Numbered from the stretch's first letter, positions 8,414 to 17,564 are shown. The stretch is DNA of 64,000 nt from an uncultured Ilumatobacter sp. (GCA_905182555.1 CAJJBX010000004.1:1-64000); one strand, 5' to 3'. Numbers and translations: made by a program. The notes: generated by a model not told the origin, from the letters alone.

Positions 8414-9289
8414 TCAGCGCAAAATGGTGGCGGCGGGAAGTGATCCGCTGCGCAGTTCTGCGATGCTCGCCGCGATGATTGGCGCTGCGGTCACCGGGTC
8501 AGAACGCCCGGCAATATGGGGCGTCACGGTCACCTTGTCGTGGCTCCACAGCGGCGAGTCGGCGGGCAGTGGTTCGACGTCGAACACGTCCAAGACTGCG
8601 GCGCGTAGTCGGCCATCGAGTGCGTCGAGGAGCGCGGCGGTGTCGACGGTGGCGCCGCGGCTGACGTTGATCAGAACGCCATCGCCCAGAGCCGCCAGTT
8701 CGGCAGCACCAATCACGCCTCGAGTAGCTGCAGAGAGCGGAACCAGGTCGACGACGATGTCGCAGTCGGTGAAGAACTGGTCGAGCGGTCGGTCGTGCTT
8801 CGAGCGCGACCAGCCGAGGGTCGCAAACCCGTGGTGGGCACACGTGTCGAGCACGACCTGGCCAATCGCACCCGCGCCGAACACCCCGACCGTGTAGTCG
8901 TGCACAAACACCGGTGCGACGTCGCCGCGCCACGTCGCCGCCGGTTGATTGGTGAGGAACCGGTCGAAGTCACGCTGAAAATGGATCACCCAACTGAGGA
9001 CGTAGAGCGCGATGTCGTTCGCCATGGCCGGGTCGACGAGCCGGACGATTGGCACCTCAGGGAGCGCATCGAGGTCGAGGTGGTCGAAGCCGGCACCCAT
9101 CGTGCAGATCGCTTCGAGGTTCGCCATCGCGGCGAGCTGCTCGGCCGGAAGGCGCCACATGGCGACATGGGTGACGTCGCCAGGATCAACATCGTCGACC
9201 GACTTTCGGACGTCGAAGTCGGGCAGGCAGCGGGTGAGTTCCTCGATCCAGCTGTCGTCTTCACCGCTGTCGACCAAGAGCATGTTCAT
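8414..9289 (-). CDS. D-isomer-specific 2-hydroxyacid dehydrogenase (GhrA-like)
   Basis: A 291-residue NAD(P)-dependent oxidoreductase that interconverts 2-keto and D-2-hydroxy acids such as glyoxylate or hydroxypyruvate. The Rossmann motif is VGVFGAGAIGQV. The catalytic triad residues are visible as Arg in NVSRGATVD, Glu in DVFDVEPLP and His in TPHIAG. The N-terminal catalytic domain is short, as in the GhrA subgroup. The ATG at 9289 is preceded by TAGTAT with 6 nt between, a clear leaderless arrangement. The exact substrate is not determinable. Confidence 0.85.
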   Translation of the reverse strand: MNMLLVDSGEDDSWIEELTRCLPDFDVRKSVDDVDPGDVTHVAMWRLPAEQLAAMANLEAICTMGAGFDHLDLDALPEVPIVRLVDPAMANDIALYVLSWVIHFQRDFDRFLTNQPAATWRGDVAPVFVHDYTVGVFGAGAIGQVVLDTCAHHGFATLGWSRSKHDRPLDQFFTDCDIVVDLVPLSAATRGVIGAAELAALGDGVLINVSRGATVDTAALLDALDGRLRAAVLDVFDVEPLPADSPLWSHDKVTVTPHIAGRSDPVTAAPIIAASIAELRSGSLPAATILR

Positions 9290-9377
9290 GCCGTGATACT
9301 ACGAATCAACAGCCCAGCCAGCGGAGGCCGGGAGTAGACAGCCGGAGGAGATGGCCGGAGGAAACGCGGGAAGGCAA

Positions 9378-10283
9378 CTAATGGAGGGTGATGATCGTGA
9401 GCGCGGTGGGGGCCGCGAACTCCGACATCGGCAGCGGGTCGATCTCGATGCGGCTGCCGACCACCTGCACGAGGTGGAGTTCGCCATCGGCGCTGCCCGC
9501 AATTCCCTTCGCGCGCACGACCCGCTCGTACTGTCCAAGTGCTGCTCGCACAGCTGCTTCGACCGCGACCGCATCGGCCATCTCGGGGAACGGCACCGTG
9601 TGCACTTCGTGTGCATCGAACAGCGAGGGGGTCGCAGTTGCCGCGGGGCCTTCGGGGCGACGGCCGCCGAGAGAAAGAAAGCGGCCGGCCGCAACAGCGT
9701 TACCGGCGGGCTCAAAGATGGGGGTGTCGGGCGCAAGCTCGGCGAGGCGGCGGCGTGCTGCATCGACAACGTGCGGCTCGACGATGTCGGTCTTGGACAG
9801 CATGAGGAGATCGGCTTTGCTGATCTGACTGTCAATCGCGTCTCGGGCCGGGCCCTCAAGCTGTTCGGCGCCGACTTGGTCGGCTGCGACCACGACGACC
9901 ACACCGTCGAGGATAAATCCGGCCGAGTTGCCCCACGCCGTCATGCGGTCGGGGTCAGCAACCCCGCTCAGTTCGACGACCACATGGTCCGGCGGGACGT
10001 CGCGGGCGCGGAGCTGGTCGAACGCGGCGCCGAAGCCATCGATCAGGCTGCAGCAGACGCAGCCATCGGTCAGTTCGATCGTGTCGCCGTGCTGGCGTGC
10101 GATCAGGGCGGCGTCGATGTTGATCTCACCGACGTCGTTGACGAGGACCGCAATCGGCCGGTCGGTCACGGAGAGCAACTCGTTGATTGCCGTTGTCTTA
10201 CCGGCACCGAGGTAGCCAGCAACAAAGGTCAGTGGGACTCGTCGGCCGTCCCACGGCAGAAAATCTGGTTCCTGGTACGCCAC
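9378..10283 (-). CDS. CobW/COG0523-family GTPase (metal chaperone type)
   Basis: G3E-family P-loop GTPase. Walker A is AGYLGAGKTT, followed by the metal-binding CXCC-type motif GCVCCSL. The switch and base-recognition segments include VVELSGVADP and LSKTDIVEP. The C-terminal CobW_C domain is reduced. Members deliver zinc, cobalt or other metals to client enzymes. The GTG at 10283 is chosen because TACCCT lies six bases upstream and the conserved region begins within 20 residues; the longer frame upstream overlaps the divergent clpS promoter. The client is unknown, and no Zur-box-like site was recognised. Confidence 0.82.
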   Translation of the reverse strand: MAYQEPDFLPWDGRRVPLTFVAGYLGAGKTTAINELLSVTDRPIAVLVNDVGEINIDAALIARQHGDTIELTDGCVCCSLIDGFGAAFDQLRARDVPPDHVVVELSGVADPDRMTAWGNSAGFILDGVVVVVAADQVGAEQLEGPARDAIDSQISKADLLMLSKTDIVEPHVVDAARRRLAELAPDTPIFEPAGNAVAAGRFLSLGGRRPEGPAATATPSLFDAHEVHTVPFPEMADAVAVEAAVRAALGQYERVVRAKGIAGSADGELHLVQVVGSRIEIDPLPMSEFAAPTALTIITLH

Positions 10284-10422
10284 CCCGGTGAGGGTATCGA
10301 CCCCGCCTCGCCAACGTGGCTGGCTGCACCGGCCAGGGTGAGGGCAGGGGCCGGGCGCGACGCGATCGTGTTCTTCGGGGAGCGGTTGCCACATGGGTGG
10401 GTGCTGCGGGCAGAATGGTGAC

Positions 10423-10719
10423 GTGCCCACCACCCTCGAGCCCGTCCGGGTTGAAGAACCCGACGTCGACGACGAGCTCGCGAACGACAAGCCGTGGGTG
10501 GTGATCGTGTGGAACGACCCGATCAACCTGATGAGCTACGTCACCTACGTGCTCAAGTCGCTGTTCGGCTACTCGGACGACAAGGCGACGGCGTTGATGC
10601 TCGACGTCCATCACAAGGGCAAGGCCGCGGTGGCTCACGGCAATCGCGAAGAAGCTGAGATGCACGTGTTCCGCCTCCACGAGCACAGCCTCTGGGCCTC
10701 GATGGAACACGATGTCTAG
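10423..10719 (+). CDS. clpS: ATP-dependent Clp protease adaptor ClpS
   Basis: A 98-residue adaptor that delivers N-degron substrates to ClpA/ClpC. Conserved blocks are VIVWNDPINLMSYVTYVL (substrate-pocket Asn-Asp), a TALMLDVHHKGKA segment with the hydrophobic and His residues of the binding surface, and a final AEMHVFRLHEHSLWASME. The GTG at 10423 is six bases after CAGAAT, a -10 one base from TAGAAT, and fits the leaderless pattern; an in-frame ATG at 10393 is an alternative. It overlaps the DUF2017 gene by 8 bp. Confidence 0.9.
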   Translation: MPTTLEPVRVEEPDVDDELANDKPWVVIVWNDPINLMSYVTYVLKSLFGYSDDKATALMLDVHHKGKAAVAHGNREEAEMHVFRLHEHSLWASMEHDV

Positions 10720-11263
10720 ACCCGATTTTGTTCCTCCGGTTGAGCGGGTTGATAACAGTGACGTCGATCCGCTGGGCACGTTCGACGACGGCGCCGGCCC
10801 CAAGTTTCGGTTGAACTTCGAGCCAGAAGAACGTGACCTGCTGATCCGTCTGCTCGGCGAAATGAAAGACCTCCTCACCAGCGAGGTGACCGAGGCAACC
10901 GCTCCGCTCTTGCACAGATTGTTTCCGCCGGCGTTTCGCGACGATCCGGAGAAGGAAGCCGAGTATCAGCGTTTGATGCGCGAAGAGTTGGTGACGAGCC
11001 GCGTCGTGTCGGTCGATTTGGTCACCGCCATGTTGACCGCCGACCCAGACACAGGCCGCCTGGCTGATCTCAGTGAGCCCGACACGATGGCGTTCATGCA
11101 GTCGTTGAACGCGGTGCGGCTGGTGTTGGGCACGATGCTTGACATCACCGACGACGAGACCGCCGAGCAAGCCGACATCGACGACGCGCACGAGTTCCAG
11201 CTGTACGGCTACCTCGGCTGGTTGCTGGAGTGGACTGTCCAGTCCCTCTCCGAAACCGCCTAA
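10712..11263 (+). CDS. DUF2017 family protein
   Basis: A 183-residue acidic, helical protein beginning at an ATG that overlaps clpS by 8 bp, so translation is probably coupled. Segments such as EPEERDLLIRLLGEMKDLL and FMQSLNAVRLVLGTMLDI are typical of the actinobacterial DUF2017 family, almost always found directly after clpS. Its role is unknown; the fixed linkage suggests a function in Clp-dependent proteolysis. No membrane segment or signal peptide is present. Confidence 0.82.
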   Translation: MSRPDFVPPVERVDNSDVDPLGTFDDGAGPKFRLNFEPEERDLLIRLLGEMKDLLTSEVTEATAPLLHRLFPPAFRDDPEKEAEYQRLMREELVTSRVVSVDLVTAMLTADPDTGRLADLSEPDTMAFMQSLNAVRLVLGTMLDITDDETAEQADIDDAHEFQLYGYLGWLLEWTVQSLSETA

Positions 11264-11357
11264 CCCGCACCGAAACTGCTCGCTCTCCGCCGCGAATTAC
11301 TCAGCGCACCTGCCTGACCCGCTGCCAGCCCGAACGCAGTCACTACGGTCGTCGGTA

Positions 11358-12155
11358 ATGACTGACCGCAAGCACCTGATCGCCCTCGATCTCGACGGAA
11401 CGTTGCTCGACAACAACGCCACGTTGTCCGAGCGCAACGCTGCTGCCATCCATGCAGTCCACGCAGCTGGTCACCACGTCGTGATCGCGACAGGCCGGCC
11501 GATCAACCTCGTGACCGGCCTCGCCGACCAGCTCGGCGACTCGATTGCCTACGTCGTCGGCACCAACGGCTCGACCATCTGCACATTCCCCGACGGCCAC
11601 CTCGTGCAGCTCATTGGATTCGACTACGTCACCGCCGTCGAAGCCGTCACTCGGCTACGTGACGGCCTGCCCGGAATCGGCTTCGCCATCGCAACCGACA
11701 GCGGCCTGGCACACCAGCCCGGTTTCGCCGAACGCATGCCAGCCGTCGTCGACCAGGACCCGGTGCCTGACATCCTCGCGGTCGGCGGTTCCGAGGTCTA
11801 CAAACTGTTTGCGTTCCACGACGACCTGTCAGTTGCCCAACTCCTGGAACGCGCTCCCGAGTACCTGCCCGCTGGGCTCGCCGCCAATCACCTCGGCGCT
11901 AGTGCGATTGACATCGGGCCCAAGACCATCGACAAGTGTGCCGGGCTCCGCTGGGTGTGCGAACAGCTCGGCGTCGAAGCAGCCGACGTCATTGCGTTCG
12001 GCGACGAATGGAACGACATCACCATGCTCGAATGGGCCGGCCGGGGCGTCGCCATGGCGAATGCCGACAGCCGAGTTCAGCGGGCAGGCAACGAAATCAC
12101 CGCGAGCAATGCCGACGACGGCGTCGCCGTCGTCCTCGAAGAACTCCTCGCCTAA
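11358..12155 (+). CDS. Cof-type HAD phosphatase
   Basis: A 265-residue haloacid-dehalogenase phosphatase. Motif I is ALDLDGTLLD with the nucleophile Asp, motif II is IATGR, motif III is the Lys in IGPKTIDK, and motif IV is GDEWNDITML. A type IIB (Cof) cap lies between motifs II and III. Such enzymes dephosphorylate sugar phosphates, flavin or pyridoxal phosphates. The ATG at 11358 follows TACGGT with 8 nt between. It stops 3 bp before the convergent oxygenase-like gene. Confidence 0.85.
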   Translation: MTDRKHLIALDLDGTLLDNNATLSERNAAAIHAVHAAGHHVVIATGRPINLVTGLADQLGDSIAYVVGTNGSTICTFPDGHLVQLIGFDYVTAVEAVTRLRDGLPGIGFAIATDSGLAHQPGFAERMPAVVDQDPVPDILAVGGSEVYKLFAFHDDLSVAQLLERAPEYLPAGLAANHLGASAIDIGPKTIDKCAGLRWVCEQLGVEAADVIAFGDEWNDITMLEWAGRGVAMANADSRVQRAGNEITASNADDGVAVVLEELLA

Positions 12156-12158
12156 TTT

Positions 12159-12851
12159 TCAGGATGCCGCTTGTGCGTGGATCCAATCATCGAGCACCGG
12201 GCTCGACTCGAAGCTGCTGATCAAGGCGTAACGAGGAGCGTCGCCGGGATGGACCACGACATGCCAGAGGCGCTGCGTGTCGACAATGAAGCGCGAGCCC
12301 TTGTGGAGCGGCACGCGGACCTCGGTTGACGCATCAGGCAGACCGTTCTCGTCGTTGTCCATCAGGATCATGTAGCTGTCCGGATTATCCGTGAACTCGA
12401 CCCACGAGCGCACAACCCAACCTTCGTTGTCCGGGTTGAAGCGATTGTTGTCGTCACGATGCAGGCTGGGGATCGCGCCTTCACGGTCTTGCGGCGCAAG
12501 CTTGATCGCACGGACACGACCGAAGTTGGCGCCGACACCTTCGACGTAATTCTTGATACTCGGCGCGACCGCTGCATTTGAGGTCCACTCGGCGTCTTTG
12601 TCGGTCTTGCCCTTGTCCCAAAAGCCGCGACAGTCAAGCTCGCCGTCGGCAGTGGCAATCGGTGCGAAATTCGTGTCGCCGCCCGACTTCCAATCCATGT
12701 ACTCGAGCGCGAGATATTCAGATTCAGGGCAATCGAAGTCAGCATCCTTCAAGACGACGACGCCGGTCTCGGCAAGCACGTCAAGGCGGGTGTGCGGGGT
12801 GTCGAGCGGGATTTTTACGCTCCAGTGTTCCGAGTTCGGCCAAAAGCTCAT
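12159..12851 (-). CDS. Possible Fe(II)/2-oxoglutarate-type oxygenase, uncharacterised
   Basis: A 230-residue soluble protein. The residue pattern is compatible with a cupin-fold dioxygenase: a first His-x-Asp in IPSLHRDDNN (about residue 131), a distal His in TQRLWHVVVH (about residue 205) and an Arg ten residues on (DAPRYALIS) where 2-oxoglutarate would bind. Trp/Tyr-rich N-terminal strands precede it. The gene is leaderless: TAAGAT, then 6 nt, then ATG. I recognise no named family with certainty; aspartyl/asparaginyl hydroxylase-like enzymes are the nearest idea. Confidence 0.5.
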   Translation of the reverse strand: MSFWPNSEHWSVKIPLDTPHTRLDVLAETGVVVLKDADFDCPESEYLALEYMDWKSGGDTNFAPIATADGELDCRGFWDKGKTDKDAEWTSNAAVAPSIKNYVEGVGANFGRVRAIKLAPQDREGAIPSLHRDDNNRFNPDNEGWVVRSWVEFTDNPDSYMILMDNDENGLPDASTEVRVPLHKGSRFIVDTQRLWHVVVHPGDAPRYALISSFESSPVLDDWIHAQAAS

Positions 12852-12910
12852 GTCTGCATCTTACGAACCTTGCCGACCCGGATACCGGGCATCGGTCACC
12901 CGAACCGAAT

Positions 12911-13291
12911 TCAGGGGGCAGTCGTTGGCAAGTTGGCGATGACAACGATGCCAGCAGGGATCTCGAGCGTGGCCCCAGCGGACACGTTGTTGGGATTCTC
13001 GATGTTGTTCAATTCGATCAGCGACCGCATAGTGACGTCGAATGAACTCGCGATCTTGGCCAGCGTGTCCCCACTCTTAATCACGTAGAACTGCCGAACG
13101 CCCTCAGGAATTGTGGTTCCTGGGATCGTCGTCGTCGAGGTCGTAGTACGAATCGGCGGGAGCGGTTCGTTTGACGCCTCGTCGGTCGTTCCACATGCAC
13201 CCGCAACGAGAGCAATGACCAACGGCAGGCTGACCAGCGCCACAGACGAACGACGCGAACGCGTTTGAGTTCGCCATTCGCTTCCCATCAT
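12911..13291 (-). CDS. LysM-domain lipoprotein
   Basis: A 126-residue secreted protein. Residues 1-32 form a lipoprotein signal peptide with Arg-rich start, hydrophobic core and lipobox LVAGACG, so Cys is lipidated. A Thr/Pro-rich spacer (TTTSTTTIPGTT) leads to one LysM domain (YVIKSGDTLAKIASSF ... NNVSAGATLEIP) that binds peptidoglycan. No catalytic domain is present. TAACCT lies six bases before the ATG at 13291. Divergent from the hydrolase gene at 13368, with about 76 bp shared promoter space. Confidence 0.88.
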   Translation of the reverse strand: MMGSEWRTQTRSRRSSVALVSLPLVIALVAGACGTTDEASNEPLPPIRTTTSTTTIPGTTIPEGVRQFYVIKSGDTLAKIASSFDVTMRSLIELNNIENPNNVSAGATLEIPAGIVVIANLPTTAP

Positions 13292-13367
13292 TCGGACAGG
13301 TTACGTGCCGCACGGCACTCCGGCCCCAAATCTTCGCCAGCATGACTACCGGCGTACCCTCGCCACC

Positions 13368-14306
13368 GTGAGTCACACTGCCGCAATCCTTGACCAGACG
13401 GTCCCCTTTCCGGGCGCCGAAGCGCCATCGCGCCAGTACGACATCGATGCAAACGGCATTCGCATCGCCATTCACGAGTGGGGCGATGCCGACGCACCAC
13501 CGATGCTCGCCGTCCACGGCGGTTTCGACTTCGCCCGCACATTCGACCTCTTCGCCCCACGCCTTGCCGCCGGCGGCTGGCGCGTCGTGTCGTGGGACCA
13601 GCGTGGCCATGGCGACTCCGGACACGCCGAGCTGTACTCGTGGGACGCTGATATGCGCGACGCCCTTGCCGTGTTCGACCACGTCGGTCGTGGCGGCCCG
13701 CTCCCTGTTGTCGGCCACTCCAAGGGCGGCGCGCTCATGACGCAGCTCGCCGACGCCCAACCATTCCGCTTCACCGGCCTGGTGAACATGGATGGCATCC
13801 CATACAAGCGCAACATCCCCGACATCGCCGAACACGAGCGCAGCAAGATGATGGCCAAAGACATCGCCAGCTGGCTCGACCACCGCCGCCGCACATCCGA
13901 TCTCCAGCGCAAGCCCGGCACCATCGACGAACTCGCCCAACGCCGCGGCCGCATGAACCCACGCCTTGAGGTCGAATGGCTCCGCCGCCTTGTCACCACC
14001 GGCGGTTTCGAATCGGAGGACGGCTGGCGCTGGAAGATCGACTCGTCGATGCGCTTCGGCGGCTTCGGCCCGCCCCGCCCCGAATGGACGCTCATGCGTC
14101 TGCCCGGCCTGCCCATGCCATTCCTCGGCATCCTCGGCTCCGAGATGGAAGAAATGGGGTGGGGCACACCACCCAAGAAGGTGCTGCCCTACATGCCGTT
14201 GCAAGGCCGTTGCGAAGTATTGGAAGGCGTTGGCCACTTCGTCCACGTCGAGCAACCACAACTCGTTGCCGACTTGGTACTCGACTTCTTCGGCGGCCTG
14301 AAGTGA
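13368..14306 (+). CDS. Alpha/beta-fold hydrolase
   Basis: A 312-residue hydrolase. HGGFDFARTF is the oxyanion region after strand 3, GHSKGG the nucleophile elbow (Ser), and GVGHFVHVEQP carries the catalytic His; an acid residue lies before it in the GILGSEMEEMG region. GTG 13368 is chosen because TACCCT lies seven bases upstream and the fold starts soon after. The stop overlaps the next gene's GTG (GTGA), so the two hydrolases form a coupled pair. Substrate unknown. Confidence 0.85.
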   Translation: MSHTAAILDQTVPFPGAEAPSRQYDIDANGIRIAIHEWGDADAPPMLAVHGGFDFARTFDLFAPRLAAGGWRVVSWDQRGHGDSGHAELYSWDADMRDALAVFDHVGRGGPLPVVGHSKGGALMTQLADAQPFRFTGLVNMDGIPYKRNIPDIAEHERSKMMAKDIASWLDHRRRTSDLQRKPGTIDELAQRRGRMNPRLEVEWLRRLVTTGGFESEDGWRWKIDSSMRFGGFGPPRPEWTLMRLPGLPMPFLGILGSEMEEMGWGTPPKKVLPYMPLQGRCEVLEGVGHFVHVEQPQLVADLVLDFFGGLK

Positions 14307-14971
14307 GCGTCACAAGCGTTCGCCACAACAAAATCGACCTCGCCCTCCACCAATTGCGCGCCGCCATCGACGAGACCGCCCGGCCGCTCTTACTGCTGCA
14401 CGGCCTCGGCGAACACACCCCGGCCGAAGCACCTGCGTGGGTCACCTCGTGGCAAGGAGCAATTGTCGGCCTCGACTTCACCGGACACGGCAACTCGACC
14501 ATCCCGAGCGGTGGCGGCTACACCGCCGAACTTCTCCTCGGCGACGCCGACGCGGCACTCGCCGCACTCGTTGAGCAGAGCCCCGACGGGATGATCACCG
14601 TGTTCGGCCGCGGGCTCGGGGCCTACATCGGCCTCCAGCTCGCCGGTGCCCGCGCCTCGCAAGTCCACGGCGCCATCATGCTCGACGGTCCCGGCCTCGC
14701 CGGAGGCCCAACCGGCCCGACATCGCAGAGCTTCTTCTCGCTCCCGCCGTCGAACACGACCCCGGACCCGTACGCACTCGTTGAGTTGGGCCGCGACCTC
14801 CGTCCGCCGGACTACGTGCGCTCGTTCGTCCAGCTGGCCATTGCTGGGTCCAAACTCGAAGAACCGGTGGCGGTATGCACCGTCTTCCGGCCCGAGTGGT
14901 TGGCAGCGGTCGCCGACGAACACGGTGTGATGGACGTCCCGCTCGCCGAAGCCCTCGAAACCTTCGCCTGA
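14303..14971 (+). CDS. Alpha/beta hydrolase-like protein with altered nucleophile elbow
   Basis: A 222-residue protein starting at GTG 14303, overlapping the previous stop by 4 bp. It has the alpha/beta hydrolase outline (LLLLHGLGEHTPAEAP, then IVGLDFTGHGNST), but the elbow reads VFGRGLGAYIG: Gly-Arg-Gly-Leu-Gly in place of Gly-x-Ser-x-Gly. The nucleophile Ser is therefore missing and no catalytic His near the C-terminus is obvious. It may be a non-catalytic partner of the hydrolase just upstream or use other chemistry. Confidence 0.7.
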   Translation: MSVTSVRHNKIDLALHQLRAAIDETARPLLLLHGLGEHTPAEAPAWVTSWQGAIVGLDFTGHGNSTIPSGGGYTAELLLGDADAALAALVEQSPDGMITVFGRGLGAYIGLQLAGARASQVHGAIMLDGPGLAGGPTGPTSQSFFSLPPSNTTPDPYALVELGRDLRPPDYVRSFVQLAIAGSKLEEPVAVCTVFRPEWLAAVADEHGVMDVPLAEALETFA

Positions 14972-15031
14972 ACGACCGGGGAATAGGACGTGCAGTGTCC
15001 CGAGATGGACTGCGCCACGTAACATTGAGCT

Positions 15032-15511
15032 ATGCCGCCCGCTGGTTCGATTGTGCTCGCCTTCTTGGCGTTCATCGCGATGGAACCGGTCACCGCGGCC
15101 ACTCACCGCTGGGTGATGCACGGCATCGGTGAGTTCTTGCACCGCAGCCACCATCGTCCTCGCACGGCACGTGTCGAAGCCAACGACTGGTATCCAGTGA
15201 TGTTCGCAGCCGTCGTCAACCTTGGATTCCTCGCAGGGTTCAACTGGAACGGGTTCGCCAGCCTCGTGCCGGTCGGCATCGGCATCACCGCCTACGGCGC
15301 CGCCTACGCACTCGTGCACGACGTGTACATCCACCGTCGAGTCGGCTGGTTCGGCGACCGCAAGATCGCCGCCTTCGATCGGCTCGCCGATGCGCACCGC
15401 ATCCACCACCTCTACAACGCTGCGCCATATGGGATGCTCCTGCCCGTGGTCCCTGTCGAACTCCGCATTCGGGCCAGCCGCACCCACCGCAACCCCCTCG
15501 CCAAAGTCTGA
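15032..15511 (+). CDS. crtZ: Beta-carotene hydroxylase-like (fatty acid hydroxylase superfamily)
   Basis: A 159-residue integral membrane di-iron enzyme. Four His clusters of the CrtZ type are present in order: HRWVMHG, HRSHH, HDVYIHRR and HRIHH. Hydrophobic stretches lie at residues 5-22, 55-75 and 80-100. CrtZ adds 3-hydroxyl groups to beta-rings, giving zeaxanthin. TAACAT lies six bases before the ATG, so it is leaderless. No other carotenoid genes are nearby, so the substrate is inferred from the family. Confidence 0.85.
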   Translation: MPPAGSIVLAFLAFIAMEPVTAATHRWVMHGIGEFLHRSHHRPRTARVEANDWYPVMFAAVVNLGFLAGFNWNGFASLVPVGIGITAYGAAYALVHDVYIHRRVGWFGDRKIAAFDRLADAHRIHHLYNAAPYGMLLPVVPVELRIRASRTHRNPLAKV

Positions 15512-15644
15512 GCCAGTCGGCAAATTCATCCCCAGAACTTTCTGAGGATCAGATCGTTCGAGGCCAAGAAAGCATGAACCCGAGTTGGCCTCCGCCAACG
15601 AGCGGTGAGGGCTGCCGCCGGAATCGAGCGATCTGGCCCGACTC

Positions 15645-15935
15645 ATGGCGAACCATGGCCACCGTTTCGAGATGGGTGACGATCGCGACACTGCGATTCA
15701 TCGAGCTCACGACGAGATAGCGGCATCGTCGTCTGATGCAGGGCCGTATCTCCCATCCCGTGGTCCCAGTGGAAACGAGCCGCTGTCAGCTTGTCGAGTC
15801 GTAAACCTCGCTGTTGCGATGCTGATCATCGTGAGCCTTGGAGCAATCGCCGTACTGAGCATCGCCACGATGAGTTCTGGATCCGATATCGGACCGACTT
15901 CAATTTCGAGCACGGTGCCCGCCTCTCGCCAATAG
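15645..15935 (+). CDS. Small hypothetical single-pass membrane protein
   Basis: A 96-residue frame in an otherwise empty 520-bp gap. It is polar for about 50 residues, then has one convincing membrane helix (VVNLAVAMLIIVSLGAIAVL) and a Ser/Thr-rich tail. I see no ribosome-binding site and no recognisable family. The helix and codon pattern suggest it could be real, but it may be chance. The flanks (15512-15644 and 15936-16031) show nothing I can support. Confidence 0.35.
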   Translation: MANHGHRFEMGDDRDTAIHRAHDEIAASSSDAGPYLPSRGPSGNEPLSACRVVNLAVAMLIIVSLGAIAVLSIATMSSGSDIGPTSISSTVPASRQ

Positions 15936-16031
15936 TCGGACCAGCGGCTCGCACCGGACGGCCTTGATGAAGTTGCGAAAGCGTGGAACGGGCGACGGGA
16001 AGATCCCGAGGCTGGCCGCGACGCGTCGCGG

Positions 16032-17564
16032 TCAGCCGGACTCGTGCGCTGCGAGTGGGTTGGTCCAGTCGAAGTCGGTGTCAAGTGGGTAGACGGGCCG
16101 AGGGAGGGATTCGAACGGCATCCGGCTGGGCATTGGAGATGTGCGTCCGGGCGTGTCGACGAAGAGCATGTGTTCGGAATCGACGAACTCGTCGTAGGCG
16201 ACGGGGAATGAACTACGTACCTTGACCACGATCGTGCGGCTCGCTGCGAGGTCGACGCCGAGAGCCTCGCTGAAGATGGGATCGTTCCCGACCGCTGTGT
16301 GACTCGTGACGACAACACGAACTCCGTCGAGTTCGAGGAGCGCCATGTCACCGGGCGTGAGTGTCTTTCCGGCGACGATCCCTCGACGTCCGACGAGGGG
16401 CCCTTCATGCAGCGCTATGACCTGTGCTCGCGCCAGGTAGTTGCCTCGGCCCTCGCGACCCCAATCGTCGCCGGTGAACGTCGCGTCGAAGGTGTTGCCG
16501 ATGCCGACATGTCGGGCTGCCTTCACGAGGTGCCGGTCGCGGAAGTTCACGACAAGCACACCGTCGGCGCCACCTCGATGGAGGGCTTCGAGCATCCAGA
16601 CGGTGTTCGCTGGACCACCGGCGCCACAGTTGTCACCGAGATCCGACAGGACCATCGCTGGAAACGTCGGGTCGCGACCGGCGGCGACAGCGAGTTTGAC
16701 CGCCTCGTCGATCGAGATCGCCTCGGCCACGAACCGGTGGCGGTTCGCCCACGCCTGATCCGCGAGGTCGCTTGCGAGACGGCGAGCGTCAACGTCGCAG
16801 TCGCGGCCGGTCACAATAATCGCAAGGCTGTTTTTCGAGGTGTCGGAGAACGCGAACCCGCCGAGGATCGAGACATTGCAAATCTGCGATGTGATTTGTT
16901 GCTGACCGGCATCGACGAGCTCGGCGAACGGGCCGCTGTCCGTGAAAAGGGCCACGTTGGGCGCCACGATCGGAACCTTGACGAGAACGTGGTGGGGCGT
17001 CATGCCATCCCAAAGCTCGCGCAGAAGCTGTGCTGCTTCGGCGCCGCGCTCACGTTGGTCCACGTGCGGGTCGGTGCGATACGCGACGACCACGTCGAGG
17101 GCGTCGACCATACGTTCCGACACGTTTCCGTGCGGGTCGAGCGTGCCGACGAGCGGCACGTCAGGGCCGACCGTGTCGCGGACAGCGGCGAAGAACACGC
17201 CGTCGCCGTCAGGTTCCTCGGTGGTGATCATGGCTCCGTGGTTGCAGAGGTACACGGCGTCGAGCGGGCCGACCTGGTCAAGGGCTCGCCGCACCCGATC
17301 AAGAGTGTCGACGAAGAAGCCATGATCGGCAGCGCCACCCGCCCCCGCCATCGTCACCAGAATAGGTACTGGCGCCCACGGTCCAAGACGATCCATCTCG
17401 TCATAGAAGCCGACGACTTCGAGCATCTGACGTGGGTGGTCAGATCGTGCATCAGCCGTGATGTCGTCACCCTCAAGATACAAGCCTCGAAAGCGAGCCT
17501 CGTCAACTTTGCGAGCGAACGCGTTGCTCTCCAAAAACATCCCGACAACACCAACTCGACGCAC
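16032..17564 (-). CDS. M81/MlrC-family metallopeptidase-like protein
   Basis: A 510-residue protein of the microcystinase C (MlrC, DUF1485) family. The N-terminal domain carries the proposed metal ligands: CNHGAMIT, GTLDPHGN and YRTDPHVD. The C-terminal MlrC domain follows (LSDLGDNCGAGGPANTVW, FDATFTGDD). MlrC hydrolyses linearised cyclic peptides in known cases; most homologues have unknown substrates. GTG 17564 is chosen because GAGGGGAG lies five bases upstream, one of the few strong Shine-Dalgarno sites in this window; ATG 17597 is the alternative. Confidence 0.85.
   Translation of the reverse strand: MRRVGVVGMFLESNAFARKVDEARFRGLYLEGDDITADARSDHPRQMLEVVGFYDEMDRLGPWAPVPILVTMAGAGGAADHGFFVDTLDRVRRALDQVGPLDAVYLCNHGAMITTEEPDGDGVFFAAVRDTVGPDVPLVGTLDPHGNVSERMVDALDVVVAYRTDPHVDQRERGAEAAQLLRELWDGMTPHHVLVKVPIVAPNVALFTDSGPFAELVDAGQQQITSQICNVSILGGFAFSDTSKNSLAIIVTGRDCDVDARRLASDLADQAWANRHRFVAEAISIDEAVKLAVAAGRDPTFPAMVLSDLGDNCGAGGPANTVWMLEALHRGGADGVLVVNFRDRHLVKAARHVGIGNTFDATFTGDDWGREGRGNYLARAQVIALHEGPLVGRRGIVAGKTLTPGDMALLELDGVRVVVTSHTAVGNDPIFSEALGVDLAASRTIVVKVRSSFPVAYDEFVDSEHMLFVDTPGRTSPMPSRMPFESLPRPVYPLDTDFDWTNPLAAHESG

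Noticed and set aside
14390..15691. 433-codon minus-strand frame over hydrolase and crtZ genes
   Set aside because: Antisense shadow; all four CrtZ His boxes are on the plus strand.
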